The notes under the pieces are model-generated. The model was not told the origin of the DNA. It made no database searches and saw only the letters and a program-made list of their open reading frames with translations. A program made the position numbers and the translations under genes. From Hydractinia symbiolongicarpus (Eukaryota > Cnidaria > Hydrozoa > Anthoathecata > Hydractiniidae), in assembly GCF_029227915.1 (NCBI RefSeq), contig NC_079886.1, positions 9,693,501 to 9,757,500 of the forward strand: a stretch of DNA of 64,000 bases, read 5' to 3'. Below are positions 1 to 12,526 of the stretch, one piece after another. Within the stretch, counting starts at the first letter, position 1. Every line of letters begins with the position of its first letter.

Positions 1-586
1 GAATTGAACTCCACACACAAAAAAAATCCTAGAAGTTTATGTTGCTTTTGATAAGATTTTAGTCACGATGTTGTCAGCCTAGGGAAAAGTTTTTAGGGGA
101 TTCATATATAACGCCTTTTAACCAACCCTTACCAAATTCGTTGGTTGAAAAAGCCGTTTTAAAATTTAAAATTTCAGAAACCTGAGCACATTGATTGAAA
201 CATTTTAAAGACGGCAAGGTAAATTTTCGTCACTTTTCCCAACGAATTTTTCCTGCGAAACCTATTCAGAAATCTCTTCAAGATGTGGCAGCTTATTGAC
301 AAAGGTTTTAAGAATGTCTCTTTTTAGAATTGTGTCTCCTTTATAGAATGTTCCCGATTTAATGGTAGTCAACTAAGCCTTGACAATTCAGCCTCGCATA
401 TCGCTTCTTTCGTGGGTGCTATAAAATCTGTTTTAAAGAGCAAAAACTTCAAGAAAGAGCACTTCAAGCGTAGGAAACTGTACCTTTGTGAAGCATACTG
501 TTTGTTGTGGCAACATTCAGGCACAGGAAATCTGGATGTAAAAAAGTCAAGTCAACAAATAAAAACAGGTGAAGAAATTGTATCAT

Positions 587-742
587 ACTAGTCGTTAGCC
601 CGCGGAAAACTCCACAGGTTCACCCTCCTTTTTTATACCGCATTGCGTGCGTTTCGCTACCTGCGCAGGTAAGCTAACGTTTTGCGTGACAGACAGACGG
701 ACGAACAGACGGACAGACGTATACGGGTATTATAGTATAGAT
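587..742 (+). repeat. Dispersed repeat with terminal hairpin, copy 1
   Basis: A block of about 155 bp that recurs at 38979-39123 in the same orientation. It starts ACTAGTCGTTAGCCCG, has a near-palindromic segment (CCGCGGAAAACTCCACAGG here, CCGTGGAAAAATCCACGGG in copy 2), then a shared core TACCGCATTGCGTGCG, and ends in a GACAGACGGACG-type run followed by GTATACGGGTAT. Truncated relatives are at about 20046-20090 and 24383-24425. It is a dispersed, probably non-autonomous mobile repeat of unknown class. Confidence 0.75.
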
Positions 743-813
743 ATTTTAAGAATAAAAATCTTGTTAGTTCTTTTCTTATTCACCAACTACTTTTATAGGT
801 TCTTTTCTTAAAC

Positions 814-908
814 CAACTTCGTTCCCAGGGCATTTTACCCTTTTAATGAATTTGATAGTGGTTCCGTAAATAATGGCTCAGGGGGACGATGTCCTGGGGA
901 CGAGGTTG
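814..908. mobile_element. Short inverted-repeat element (MITE-like)
   Basis: The left end CAACTTCGTTCCCAGGG and the right end CCTGGGGACGAGGTTG are reverse complements with few mismatches and enclose about 60 bp. The same terminal sequence occurs as an inverted pair at 12417-12526 and as single ends near 12340 and 57323. No coding capacity. Superfamily not assigned. Confidence 0.6.
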
Positions 909-1331
909 CTTTTTAACTAACCATCACCTCTTAATCCCAACCCAATGTCCACATTTCTGTATATTATACTACCAACACGAATTTTTCATGGTGTGCTCCT
1001 TCAATCTGTTACCATGACCGCCGTCACTGAGAAAAGGGAGGCAGGGGGGATCATGCATCCTCATTCACTTTTATATGTTATATATATTATCAACATTGTC
1101 ATCAATATTGGCATCAAATTTATCAAAAACTTATGTTTTTATATAACTTGTATTTTTACTATATTTTTTAAGTTTTCTATTTCTTAAATAATGGTTAAAA
1201 TGAAGATGTTGGAACGTGAATTTTTAGAAATTTTCTCTAGTACACCTATGTCACTAAAAGATGCCTCTTATTCCTATATTGACGGCTGTGTTTGCGACTG
1301 TTTATTTTTTTATTTTTATTTATATGATTAG

Positions 1332-2020
1332 GTGCTTACGCCGCCATTCTACTGGATTTATATGCTTGTAATAAAATCAACTTAACAGAGAAGGATGACA
1401 GCGACTTCAAAACACAGCTGTATGTTGAAGTCATTGATCCAGATCCAACGTTCACGTTCATGGATAGAGTTGTATATAACCAGATATTACAACACTATGA
1501 GCAGAGTGGTGGAAGAGCATGTGTGATTGAAGATTGGCTATCAACTGCCGAAGATGTATGCTGCGTGACTGCTTCATTAAACAACCTTGTGTCACGTGGA
1601 ATTTTAAGTCATGCGCAGACAGGTGTTTTCGGTACTTTTCACAAGCATCCCTTAATAAATATTGGTCCTGTGCAGGAGTTACAGAGAGAGTTGAAGGGAG
1701 TTGCGTTAAAAGAAAGAAGACCAGACACGTTCATGTTAGCATTGATCACAATGTCGTTAGCAGCAGAAGATTATTACAGCTTTGTTGATCCAATACTGGA
1801 AAGTCATTTCACAAAGAAAGAGTATCGAGTAGCAAAAGAAAACATTAAAATGATTGTAAACACCCAGGGCGTGGTTCTAAAGAGTCCAAAGTTCACTCGA
1901 AAGAAGTTTAGCGTTGAGGTACCACGTAATAAACATACCAATATGTACACTAATCAAAGTAGTTTGTCGCCAGTCATATCGAGTCCTTCGAGTAACGGTG
2001 ATCAATTTTTTTTGACGTAA
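1332..2020 (+). CDS. GOLPH3-like protein (GPP34 domain), 3' terminal exon, partial
   Basis: The reading frame enters from a 3' splice site (TATATGATTAG, exon from 1332, first codon completed by GT) and runs to TAA at 2018-2020. The product shows the pattern of the GPP34 fold of GOLPH3: a G-A-Y-A-A-I-L-L-D-L helix like the GOLPH3 GCMLIEL segment, then THKHP/FHKHPLINIG-type spacing before an amphipathic helix, and PDTFMLALITMSLAAEDYYS, which parallels the RRLLALIYLAHASD helix. GOLPH3 proteins bind PI4P on Golgi membranes and help retain glycosyltransferases. The N-terminal part with the PI4P-binding tryptophan is outside the window. The last roughly 45 residues (basic, then Ser/Asn-rich) have no counterpart in GOLPH3. 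A donor-like GTAAGG overlaps the stop, so the coding region could instead splice onward. An internal ATG at 1460 is not the real start. Confidence 0.68.
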
Positions 2021-2721
2021 GGTAGAATTCTTGACACAAGACACAAGGACATCGAAGCAGATATTTATACCACATTGTAGATAGAAGACGTATACATAAT
2101 CTAACAGGTCTGGAGGTGGCTTTTTGATAAAGAAACATTTGATATCACCATATGATAGACCAGATTAGATTTGATGTCTAAGAATGTGAGATGTATATTG
2201 CAATTCATATTTTTACACATTTGTGTGCCAATCCAGGTCCTAAATCTAAATATCTAATCTATGTGACCTATTCGAATTTCATTGTTTCAGTAATCAATAT
2301 TGTAAAGTAATAGTTCTGTAGATTAAACACAAAGCTCTACGACACCTGATGCTTTCCTGCTAAGCAAAAAATAATAATTTGGGGAAAATGACAAAAATAG
2401 CCCACATGGCAATTCAACGTCCCACCCTCTTTTAAACAGTGTAAAAGCAGAATCGCATTAATATGGCTTCTTCTTATGCATTTAGTGAACATCCAATTTT
2501 TATTTTTAAAAGTGAGAGATGGAAAAAAAAGAATTTGTAAAAATTAATTGTTAAAATATATACATATATACAAATTTTTCATTCATAACACTAAAAATAA
2601 AAAACACTAGATTCTTCAAGAGTAGTTAAAACCTAAAATATCACGCTTTAATTTCCAGTACTTTATATCTCTCACGTTGAATGTGAATATATAAAAAGAC
2701 TGGGTATTAATTTAGTAGAAT
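2021..2721. other. 3' flanks of two convergent genes
   Basis: About 700 bp between the stop codons of the plus-strand GOLPH3-like gene and the minus-strand Dlx gene. It presumably holds both 3' untranslated regions. It is AT-rich with no open frame of interest, and no poly(A) site is assigned. Confidence 0.5.
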
Positions 2722-5700
2722 TTACATATGAAAAGAGAAGTTCGGTCTTGTTGTACCAGTTCTCATGTCTGGGGGGCCTCCTGGGTATTGGAACATGCTC
2801 TCGTGAGAGCCATAGCATCCAGAAGCCATTCTATAATACCAAGGATCTGGTGGCATTGTACCAGAACTATGTGTCGTAACAGGAGAAAATGGACTAATAT
2901 GTGGAGCCATTGGTGCACCACCATAACCACCTTTAGCGTATTCCGGCCAAATGGCTGGGTTGCCAGGTGACATTAAACTGGATGGTGGTGGCATTTGACC
3001 ACCATTGGCTTTAATGATTTTCTTGAATTTCGATCTTTTGTTTTGAAACCAAATTTTGATTTGGGTTTGCGTTAAGTTCAGCGCATGCGCAAGTTCAGCT
3101 CGTTCTGGTAGTGATAAATAATGTGTCCTTTCGAAAGAACGATTCAGTTCTCGAAGTTGTTGACTGGTGAAGATGGTACGAGGCTTTCTGGGTAATTTGC
3201 CTCCCTTTCCTTTCATTTGCGATGATTCTAAAGAGAGATGAGAAAGTTAAGGCTTTGTCATCAAGTGTTTCGAAAAAATGACTAGAATTAGCCTTGTATA
3301 ATTGATAGAATAACAAGGAAGAAACCAAATTATCAATTTCCTAAAGAAATAATCATTTTTTATTTTAGTGAGTGTGGCACATATCTTAAACCTACGTTGA
3401 TTGTATAGGTACTGTAATTGAAGGTAATGAATGTCATTCATAATTAAATTTGAAAAAAAGTAAAAATAAACAGTAATTACGAATTCCTATTGAACTAGTA
3501 ATCAAGACAAGTTTAAAGTAAACAAGTCATTAAGGTAATGGAAAACAAAGACGAACGGCGCCTCATTTATCATACCGAGTAACCGCATCAGGTCTTACTG
3601 ATATTAAAAGGTAGTGCGCGCCATTGAAGTTCAGGAAATTTTAATAACGAACACAGACGGAAACCTATTTGCAATATATGTTACAAAACGCAGTGTTAGT
3701 GTAATTATCAAGTCTGTCGGTATATATCACAAACTTAATGCACTCACAGTCCGGATACGATGTGCCATAAAGTTTGGTTGATAATAAAGGAAAAAAATAA
3801 TATTCGTATGAATAGGGTCATTTAAGGTTAATTTGCCGTTTCATTTGGATTGCATTGTAGCTACTTGATATTATTTATAAGTCAAATCGAACTTAGTAAT
3901 TTTTTGTCAATAAAAATAATTTTTGCCAATAAAAATAATTTTTGTCAATGAAAATAATTTGTGTCAATGAAAGTCATTATACTACTATTAATATATATTA
4001 ACAAAACTCATTTGTTTTTAATGTTATAAAAAAAGAAAAAAAAAGATTCTTGATTTTTGTGAGTAAATTAAAATTGATGTGTCGTGAATGTGGCATGGAC
4101 GTGAGCGTGTAATTTTGGAAGGTTTCTAATACGTGCTTTGAAAATGATCTTCGCATATTTTACATATGTTCATCAGCCAAACGAAATTCGTCCCAAGGCC
4201 CTTCATTTAGCTGTCGCCTCTCGTAATAGATCCTATGCTATTTTTAATATCAAGTTCAAGTTAGTTTTAAGTAAGTGAGAGTATTAAAACTATCCGCGCT
4301 TTCTAGGAGCTTACACATAGATTAGAACTCATTAATTTATTTTTGCATAAGTTTTTTTTTTTTTGGGGGGGGGGAGATCAATAAATCTTTCATGCACATT
4401 ATGCGATATCTAATGCAGTATCCGCCCATTTTACCCGCGACTGCTACTTTCACACTTATTTCAAAAAACAATGTCACAATGATAGGGTGCAATACCGTTA
4501 AAAATTATTTGGCATATTATGGAAAAAAAGAAACAATAAATGTTTTCCTCTTAAAAACCCTAAAATATATCCCTGATCTATCCTTTCCCTATATTGTGTT
4601 TCTATGACCCGAACATAACAATTTTGATGTTAAAAGTATTGAAACAAAAGAGATGCTGCACCTTGTCAACTCTGCTAAACAACTTTAGCGCGCTGATGTC
4701 AATAACATCGCTTATCTAGCCTGCGGTTTGTTGATTTCCAATTAACGAGTTTCTAATTAATCTACTGACTTTACAAACAATTTGCACACTAATTGCGCTT
4801 GTCTTTTCAATCTCCTTGCTAAAAACATTTTTTTCCTTCCTGCGATAGTTAAACGATTGCTTAAAGCGATAAGTATTGTGTTGTTCTGATATAAAAAAAA
4901 GATAATTATTTTAAAAATTCTTTCTGCTGATTTTAACTTAATTTTAGTTTAAAAATTTCAATTTAATTTTAGCTTTTCAGCTAAATATGTCTGCTTCTGC
5001 CGAAGTGATGGCTCCCAACTAGAATTCTAGCTAATTCTCTGCCGAATATTTTTTTTTGGTTTCGTTATTGCTCGGAATCGATTTTAACCAATGGCGACAC
5101 AGAGCGCGCTTTACTAGCCAATCAGAATCTTAAAAAGAAAGCGTATTTTTTCAGCCATTCAGAGAGTTTTGGAGTTAGTTCTGTGATGGATCTTGAAATA
5201 GAAATAATTAGAGAGCTATATACAACCTCGATTCCAGTTTCAAAAGCGCCAGTTCATTTTGAATAATTTTTATTACAAATTCTTCTATAAAATGTTATTT
5301 TTATAGGATATTTTTTATTGATATAAGAGAAAATAAAACAATATCCGTTACACGATTCGGTTTGTACAAATTCTAAGATGTCGTACTCTTTAGTTTCCCA
5401 TCAATATTTGGTTATTCAGCCCAATATATCTTCTTTTCTTTTAATTTTAAATATATATTTTTTTTATCTCATAAATTTTAAAACAGATAAAAAGTCATGT
5501 TAATATTGGGTATGGCGATATTTTCTATAAAATGAACATAAAATTTTCTATCGGGTGTAATTATTAAACTACTTTCTTCTAACAACTATTATTAACTACT
5601 TTTTATTTCACTTTTATTTTAGCCTTTTATTTATCTACTAATCCCAGGCGGCTACAATACACGTAATTATTTTGATCACACCTATATGTCGAAATTGGAT

Positions 5701-6658
5701 AAGGTGAAAAAACCGTCATTAAAAAATCGTTTTGTTCCGTATGATGTTTTCGGGATGACTAAATTTGCTATGTACATATTCTGATTCATTACTTAGATGT
5801 ACAAAACTAATTTATTGATTTATTTTTTTCTGTTGTTATAACTATATTATTATTGCGCCATTTTGTTTTTACCTTTTTATTCTTTTAAAATCTTATTTTT
5901 TAGTAATCGATGTTGTTGTCCTTGTAGATTAGATTTGAACAAAACAATTAAAATCCAAATAGTTCGCAAATTACATCCAACTTTATTGTGCCAGGATAAA
6001 GAAATGTTTGCACGTCCGATCATTTCAATCGTGCTTTTAAAAACAAAATATAAAATTACCAACTCGTACGTCAGATTTGTCCACAAATCTGAATTAGTAA
6101 AACTACGCCCTTTATTTTCTGTACCCGCCCTCCTCAGACACCCATGTATCTTTCATACGCGTCCACAAATAGCATCATGAAGTATACGAAAAAAAAAGAG
6201 GAAGTAGAAATGAAAAAGTTTTTCTTACCGTCATCATCGTCTTCTTCGTCGCTCGTTTGTTTTTCCAGAGAACTAGTCGACGACAAACTTTTCGTTATGT
6301 TATTGTTTATGCTCGTCGGAGACGATAAAGCAGCGTTCATTGACGTGAAATTTTGTGTGTTATTACTATAAGTGTTAGGTAACGACATGCCATCTTTTCC
6401 AAATGACGGCGTCGCGAACGTCGAGCTAAAAACATCATGCGTTGAAAATGGTTTTTGCGTCGCTGTATTTGGAGGTATTCTTGTATCATTGAAATTTATA
6501 TGCTCCTGCGATCTTGGTGAATATTTTGCGATATTGTTGTTATTGTTGTTGTTGTTGTCGTCTAGCGGTGGCAACTCTTTTATAGCAGAACTGTAGTTTC
6601 CAGGTAAGAATGGTTGAGTTCTGTATGACTCTGCAACCTTTGTATGGAAACTGCTCAT
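2722..6658 (-). CDS. Dlx: Distal-less/Dlx homeobox transcription factor
   Basis: Two coding exons on the minus strand: 6658-6229 and 3227-2722. The donor is GTAAGAA after GATGACG; the acceptor is TCTCTTTAG. The phase joins exactly (1 nt + 11 nt before an internal ATG) to give 311 residues. The homeodomain is at about residues 156-215, with the Dlx signature LPERAELA, recognition helix [18 protein letters not shown]48, Gln at position 50 and Asn at 51. These show a Dlx-class sequence-specific nuclear DNA-binding protein. The N-terminal half is Ser/Asn/Thr-rich with an eight-Asn run encoded by a GTT/AAC microsatellite and an acidic SDEEDDDD stretch just before the splice. The C-terminal tail is Pro/Gly/Met-rich. 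The 3-kb intron lies upstream of the homeobox and the homeobox is uninterrupted. The start is the first ATG of the open frame at 6658; an upstream non-coding exon cannot be excluded. Confidence 0.93.
3228..6228 (-). other. Dlx intron
   Basis: Single intron of the Dlx gene, AT-rich, without coding potential I can support. It contains a 19-bp tandem repeat (3899-3977), a poly-T/poly-G tract near 4350-4375, and around 5088-5127 two CCAAT motifs (AACCAATGG and AGCCAATCAG) beside GCGCGC. That cluster could mark an internal promoter or enhancer. An open frame at 5863-6180 is not homologous to anything I recognise. Confidence 0.6.
3899..3977. repeat. 19-bp tandem repeat, about 4 copies
   Basis: Imperfect tandem copies of TTTTTGTCAATAAAAATAA, with CCAATAAAA and CAATGAAAA variants, inside the Dlx intron. 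Confidence 0.8.
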
Positions 6659-9600
6659 ATTGGTGGAAACGCAATGCTCTTTGACTACAATTAAAATGAG
6701 ATTAACTTTAAACTCTGTTAATTTTTCTATAATAATCCTATAAATTCATATAAAAGCAATACAATGCTAAGTAATTCAACATGTAAGAATAAAAATAAAG
6801 AACAAGAATGACAGTAATAAATAAAAAAGGACTTGATAATTTAATATAAAGTACATAACGTTTAAGAAAAATTAATCATAATGTCTCTGTTATTTGGTGG
6901 AAGGCTTTTAAGTAACTAATCGCTTTCCCTACACGCTTTTTAAACCAATCACAAGTTTGAAAGATTGTTTATTTATAATTAATGATGGGAGAAAAACTAA
7001 TGGACATAAATGCTTATTGTTTTTGAACAATCGAGGCATAATTGCACTAATTTCAAGAAACAATACTATTTTAAGTCTTCGTCACCCAAGGGTAATATAA
7101 CTTAACGTTATTTCCATGAGATATAACATACGTTCTATTAAAAATATATATGTATTACAAAATGAAATATTATCAAAATGAAGAGTCTTTCGAGTTAAAA
7201 TCACGCCCTAAGTGCTGGTCGGACATAACATTAAGGTTTCCGGCATGTTGCAAATTTCCCAAGAATTTTATTCATTCTTCGTCTATTAGGGCTTACAGTT
7301 TATGCACCCTAATCTGACTTAATACGTGTAAAATTCAGGATTGCAAAAATGAGTCGTTGATCCCTTTCATAATGATCTACACATGCTTATTTAAAAAATG
7401 AGAGTATGTTTTGAACAATCCGAAGTTCAGTTTTTGAACTAAGGATCAATTTAGGCTGGAGTATAAGAACATCATGTAGGCATATCTCCCTTTCTATATG
7501 TTTAAAAAAGGCGAATATAAAATAAATAAAAATTGTTAAATTAAAAACAATACAAGGATAGTCTTGAAATTTTGTTTAAAATTTGGAGTTTTAGTCAAAA
7601 AAAAGAACAATTTAATCTCAAAAGGTCTTAGAAATATAACAACAACTCTTTACGTACGACTGCATTGAATTAGGATATTCATTCTGATTTCACATCGAGG
7701 TTGGCAAATTTACACATTCAAATTACACATATGGCTACTTCGAAGTTTGTTACATAAAACTTAATTTCCTGTTGAAAAGTAATTACTAAGAAAAAATTGC
7801 GTATTAAAATTAGAATGTTTTTTGGTGATTCACAAACCACAAGCACTTAACTGGAATTAATGACAAAGCTAAAAATGTATATTTACTTCAAAAACAGGTA
7901 AAAACACAAACAAACAAACCACAGAACACACGCAAGAAAAAAAAGAATCTACTTAGATATTTCTAAATTATTTTTTTTGTATTTATATTCTCATTTTTAT
8001 CATTTGTATCTTAAATTTTATACTTATAATATAACGAACGTGGGAACTTTTTGCAAACGAATAATATGTTAATTTTCGCGCCTTTTTTCTGTAATGTCGG
8101 CCCTAGACCTCTCTCTTCGTATTAATTTATTTGTAGAATATATTCCAATTGTAAAGTACATAAACTGGTGAGTCAGTGTTTCTTCCAGTAATAAAATTTT
8201 TTATTAATCGCCAAACATGATAAATATATTTTCGAGTACTTGAATTGGCTATAGCAGCCAAATTTTGAAGAAACGCACGTGTAAATAATTCCAACATGAC
8301 GATATAATGATGCTGGTCTCAGTTGGACGTCGCAAGTTTTTTGAAGATTTTAAATATGTCCTATGCGAAAAAATAATAATTGATAATAATTAGCTCTGAA
8401 AACAAATTTTATGTGTATAATTTCCAACGCACTCTTGCTTAATTTTTGTTGTTGCAAGAATCCAATTATATAAATTTTACAAAAATATAAATAATCTCTC
8501 GTTATTCATTTTTTACTAAGCATCACATAAAAAAGAAAAAAATACAAAGTCAAATTTTATAAAGAATGGATTACAAATATTTTCATTTATGTTTTCTAAA
8601 TATTTGATATATTTTATTTTTTGACAACTTCGACAAAACAAAAAAATCGAAGCGTAGCTTACCATTATATCCTAGCAACAAAATAATTACTGGTGTTCTC
8701 CCATTGTGTATCCTGTCTCAACAGCTTAGCCAGCCAGCAATTATAGCAAACCCACAAAGAACACATTCGGAATTTTTTGATTAATGAGTTTTTGTTCTTT
8801 GGCTGCTAAGAAGTTACCGTTGATAGAAAAGTCAGATAAAAGTTTCTTGTTTGTTTGTTTGTTTGTTTATTTGTTCTACATTTAACACACACTGATGAGA
8901 AAAAAAACGGCTTGCTGCAGTACAAACAATGAAGATTTCCAGAAGTTATCTCCGTAGAATTGTGATAACACAAGTAGCAATGCCCAACTAACCAGTTCGG
9001 AATAATTACCAAATTGAAGATTTGAGTCAATTAAAACTCGCTAATACTAATTTGAGTTAATAAAATTAGTTTGCGCTCAATTATTAAATAATCTTCAGGA
9101 AGTACTTTCTCTGACGACTGGGATAATTTGTTAAACTCGTGGCGGGTCATCCTAGTGTGATGTGTTGACTTACCTAATGTTTTGTTGTTGTTGTTGTTGT
9201 TTTTGTTGTTATAGCAGGCTCGGCTAGATACCACAGGAAGTTTTATAATAGTTCTCAATTGCGTAGCGATAAAGTTTTTGCCCTATTCTATTCCGCTTCT
9301 CGCAGAAATAAATGGCTTTAATAATAGAAAAACATAGCAAGTCAGCAAAAACATTTGTTACTTTTTCTTTAATTTCACAAGGAAATATCTCAATGCTATG
9401 AGTGGGTTTGGCTTGGAAATTTTTTTGCGACTCTTGCTTCCCCTTTACACAACCAATCAGGATTCCAATTACTACGTGACGCAAATTGTTCATTGGATAG
9501 ATAAAATTATATAACTGAGATCGTATCAAACGGAAAAAGAGGAGGGGAAAGGTATGAGATAAGAACATATTTTTTTGCCATACATAACAAAATAATAACT

Positions 9601-12416
9601 CATTGTACGGAACGAAAATAAAGAAAAATAAAAAAAAAAATTCAACGAAAATAAACAAAGATGAACCAAATTGTGGTAATAAATATAGAATTACTAAACA
9701 AAATTAAAAATGAATATAAATATAGTAAAAAAATAAAAATTATTTTTTTTTTTTTTGAAAAGTAAATAATCCCCATGACATGTATGTTTTAGTATCGAGG
9801 AGCTTTTGGTGAGAAACGCTAAATTAGAAGTCTGGCTGTACTATTTTCAGATGAAGCCTGGCATATTCTTAATTTTGTAGGAAGTTTATTTTCTGTGTAT
9901 CTGTTTTTGCACACGCGTTCAGACATTTGTAAGAACACAAAGCTGACACATTGAAACACGTACTGTATTGGTACGAAGTCAAAATAGCTGCTCCTGAATG
10001 CTTTTAGTTTCACAGGTTGTTTTTAACTTATTCATGTTTTAAAGACATATTTTAAACTGTCTTGTATTTTTATAAAAGAGCTTGAGTAGTGTCGCAAGAC
10101 AAAGGGAATTATTTCTGGAAGAAATATGGACCTTTTTTAGTATTATAAAGAAAGTTAAAATGCAGTTTAGCCCGACTCCACGCATCTTAGAAAAGAAAGA
10201 GGCTAATATGTTGAAATTTTATGCACATGTTTGCCTTTATGTTGATGTCATGGTTAGCTATGAGATTTTCAAACTGCTCACTTTTTTTAATATTACACAT
10301 ATACTTTTTTACTTTATTTTATCACTTACCATAATTGAACAGTTTATTCCAAAAAACATTTAAAAAACTTTAAATTGGTTTTGCAAATTTGATAGTGAAA
10401 GAAGTTGGTTTTAAATTGACAATAATTTTGTATGTAAAGGATTAATTTTTTTGTGGGTTTTTACAAAGTAAATAAATATAAATAAACAATTAAATAAATA
10501 AATAAACTAATGTAACTATGTCAATAAAACAAATAGGTAAAAATCCTTACACTCATCCAGAACTGGCATCTTCATTTGCTCAAGCATTGTTATTCATTCA
10601 AAAACGATTATACACAAATTACCCGTGCACGTAATTTATATATCTACAACTAAACGAGTAGACTGGGCACTAATTTATTAACACGAAAGCTGAGTAGGCT
10701 GGAGACTAACACATTCTATAGCTATTATCGATGTTTGTGTTGAAGTACTTTCCGTTCTCTGACAAACTTCACGCAAACAAAAAATTACATAACTATATTA
10801 ACGATTTTATTTTTCAAATCACATGGCATTAAAAAATAAACAAATAAAAATTAATAACATTTATTGACGTATATAGTTTAATTTGGACATACTTTAAGTT
10901 TGACTGGATAGTGGTACACATTTGGATAACATTTACAAAATTTCAGGAAGTCTAAAATTAGACTACACCAAAAAAGGGTTTTGTTGGGATGTTAAGGTTT
11001 CAACAAAATAAAAGTATACTTTCAGAGAGAGTTTCGTGTTTGGTTTCATGTAACAATGGACACGTAAACTCCGGATCCACTTTTGTAAAATATCACGCTA
11101 TATTTCTCTTTACGTTGTTGAACTGCTTGTTGCCAACTAATATATATTTTGGGAGCTATTCAAATACTTTGTAATAGCTACTTTGAAGCAAGTTTTATTG
11201 GTGTAGTGGCTGGCTAGCACCAATGCAATGAAAAGGTCCTGGGAAGAAGAACTAAACAAAGGTCTTTTTATTAAAATTGAGAGAAAGAAAGCCAAAAGAA
11301 ACTTAAAATGTCTATTAAGCTTGTTTCTTTCGAAAGTCGTTAACTTCAGTGTTACCAAACCGCATTCGGGGAAATCTTTGAACGTTATAGCATGGATCAT
11401 GAATGTTAAATTGAGTGCATAAAGCTGAAATAATTTGTTGCTCGTTAAGATGACGTCATTAACAGCAAACTAATTTTTCCTCCTCTCCTTTTTTAAATGA
11501 CGAATTGCTGTCAACACAACAAAGAAAGCCGAATTTAGTCCTGGTTTTACTTAAAAAAAAAAAATTCAATCTTACCACTTTTTCTATTTAAACTGACTAA
11601 ATTTTAAGTTATAATTATTAAGTTTTGCCAAGAAGATAACAGATAACTTTTCGTTATAGTATAAAATGATTATTAACATACATTATTACGTGATAATTAC
11701 ACATACATTAAACCTAGAGAATATATCATCATTATACTTTAATTATTATAAAGAGTTGTGACTTGTAACGTTAGCTGCGAAGCATTATCGAATGATCAAA
11801 GGTATAACGTATAGTACTTAGGAACTTCTGTAACTATATATTTTGTAGTTAGAAAATACTACGCAAAAGAATTCGTTATTCGTGGCATTTTTGGAGGAAT
11901 TTCATTTATTTTATCTTTACACAAATATCGTGTTATGGGAATGTTTTGAAACTAAAGTCCATATCCACGATTAATTCTAAGGATGTTCTTGACTTGTTGA
12001 CCCTAAAAACGATTTGTCTTGCTTAGCAATTCGATTCAAGAAAAAAGAATTATGTAAATGCGTTTTTTTTGTTCACACATGATGAGTTCCCTGACGCCAT
12101 CTTTGTGTCAATCACTAGGGGAAAACATTGGAATTGATTTATAGTTCCTAGAAAACCATTGGTTAATTTTTTAGGCTATGCACTTATTGTGGTTTTTTCC
12201 ATGGTATTTTTTTAATTAGAGTATTCAATGGAAACATTGCGTATTGCTGTGAAAGGGTAGGATAAAAAGGTTTACAAGAATAATGCAGTACTCAAAATGT
12301 TTTCTTTACAGTTTTTCTTTTGTAGCACTATAAACACCTCATCCCCAGAGCTCTTTGAGAAAGACACAAAGAATGTTTTAGGAGGTTCCGTCTAAATACA
12401 AAAAAAGCCAAACAAG

Positions 12417-12526
12417 CCCCAGGGACGAAGTTGGGTCCATCTAAGATGAATAAGGAAGGAAGGACAAGTCGCTTTGACAACTGTACATCATTTTCTTTTA
12501 AGAGAGTAGGACCAACCTCGTCCCCA
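12417..12526. mobile_element. Short inverted-repeat element (MITE-like), second copy
   Basis: The left end CCCCAGGGACGAAGTTGGG and the right end AGGACCAACCTCGTCCCCAG are near-perfect reverse complements about 20 bp long, enclosing roughly 70 bp. Same terminal family as 814-908. An extra single end (ACCTCATCCCCAGAGC) is present near 12340, so two insertions may be overlapped. Confidence 0.6.

Larger units (their letters stand above)
1..1331. other. Repeat-rich flank or intron before the GOLPH3-like exon
   Basis: No coding exon could be supported here. It should include the intron upstream of the GOLPH3-like exon, because the coding frame at 1332 opens in mid-domain. It contains a copy of a dispersed repeat (587-742) and a short inverted-repeat element (814-908), both listed separately. 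The missing 5' exons of the GOLPH3-like gene were searched for by eye and not found, so they probably lie before the window. Confidence 0.5.

Noticed and set aside
5088-5127. Alternative promoter in the Dlx intron (two CCAAT boxes beside GCGCGC)
   Set aside because: Suggestive only. No first exon or start site could be linked to it.
9224-9658. 144-codon minus-strand open frame
   Set aside because: Phe/Ile/Lys-rich, no motif, overlaps microsatellite-bearing AT-rich DNA, no splice or family support.
10082-10363. 93-codon plus-strand open frame
   Set aside because: Composition of random AT-rich sequence and no recognisable domain.
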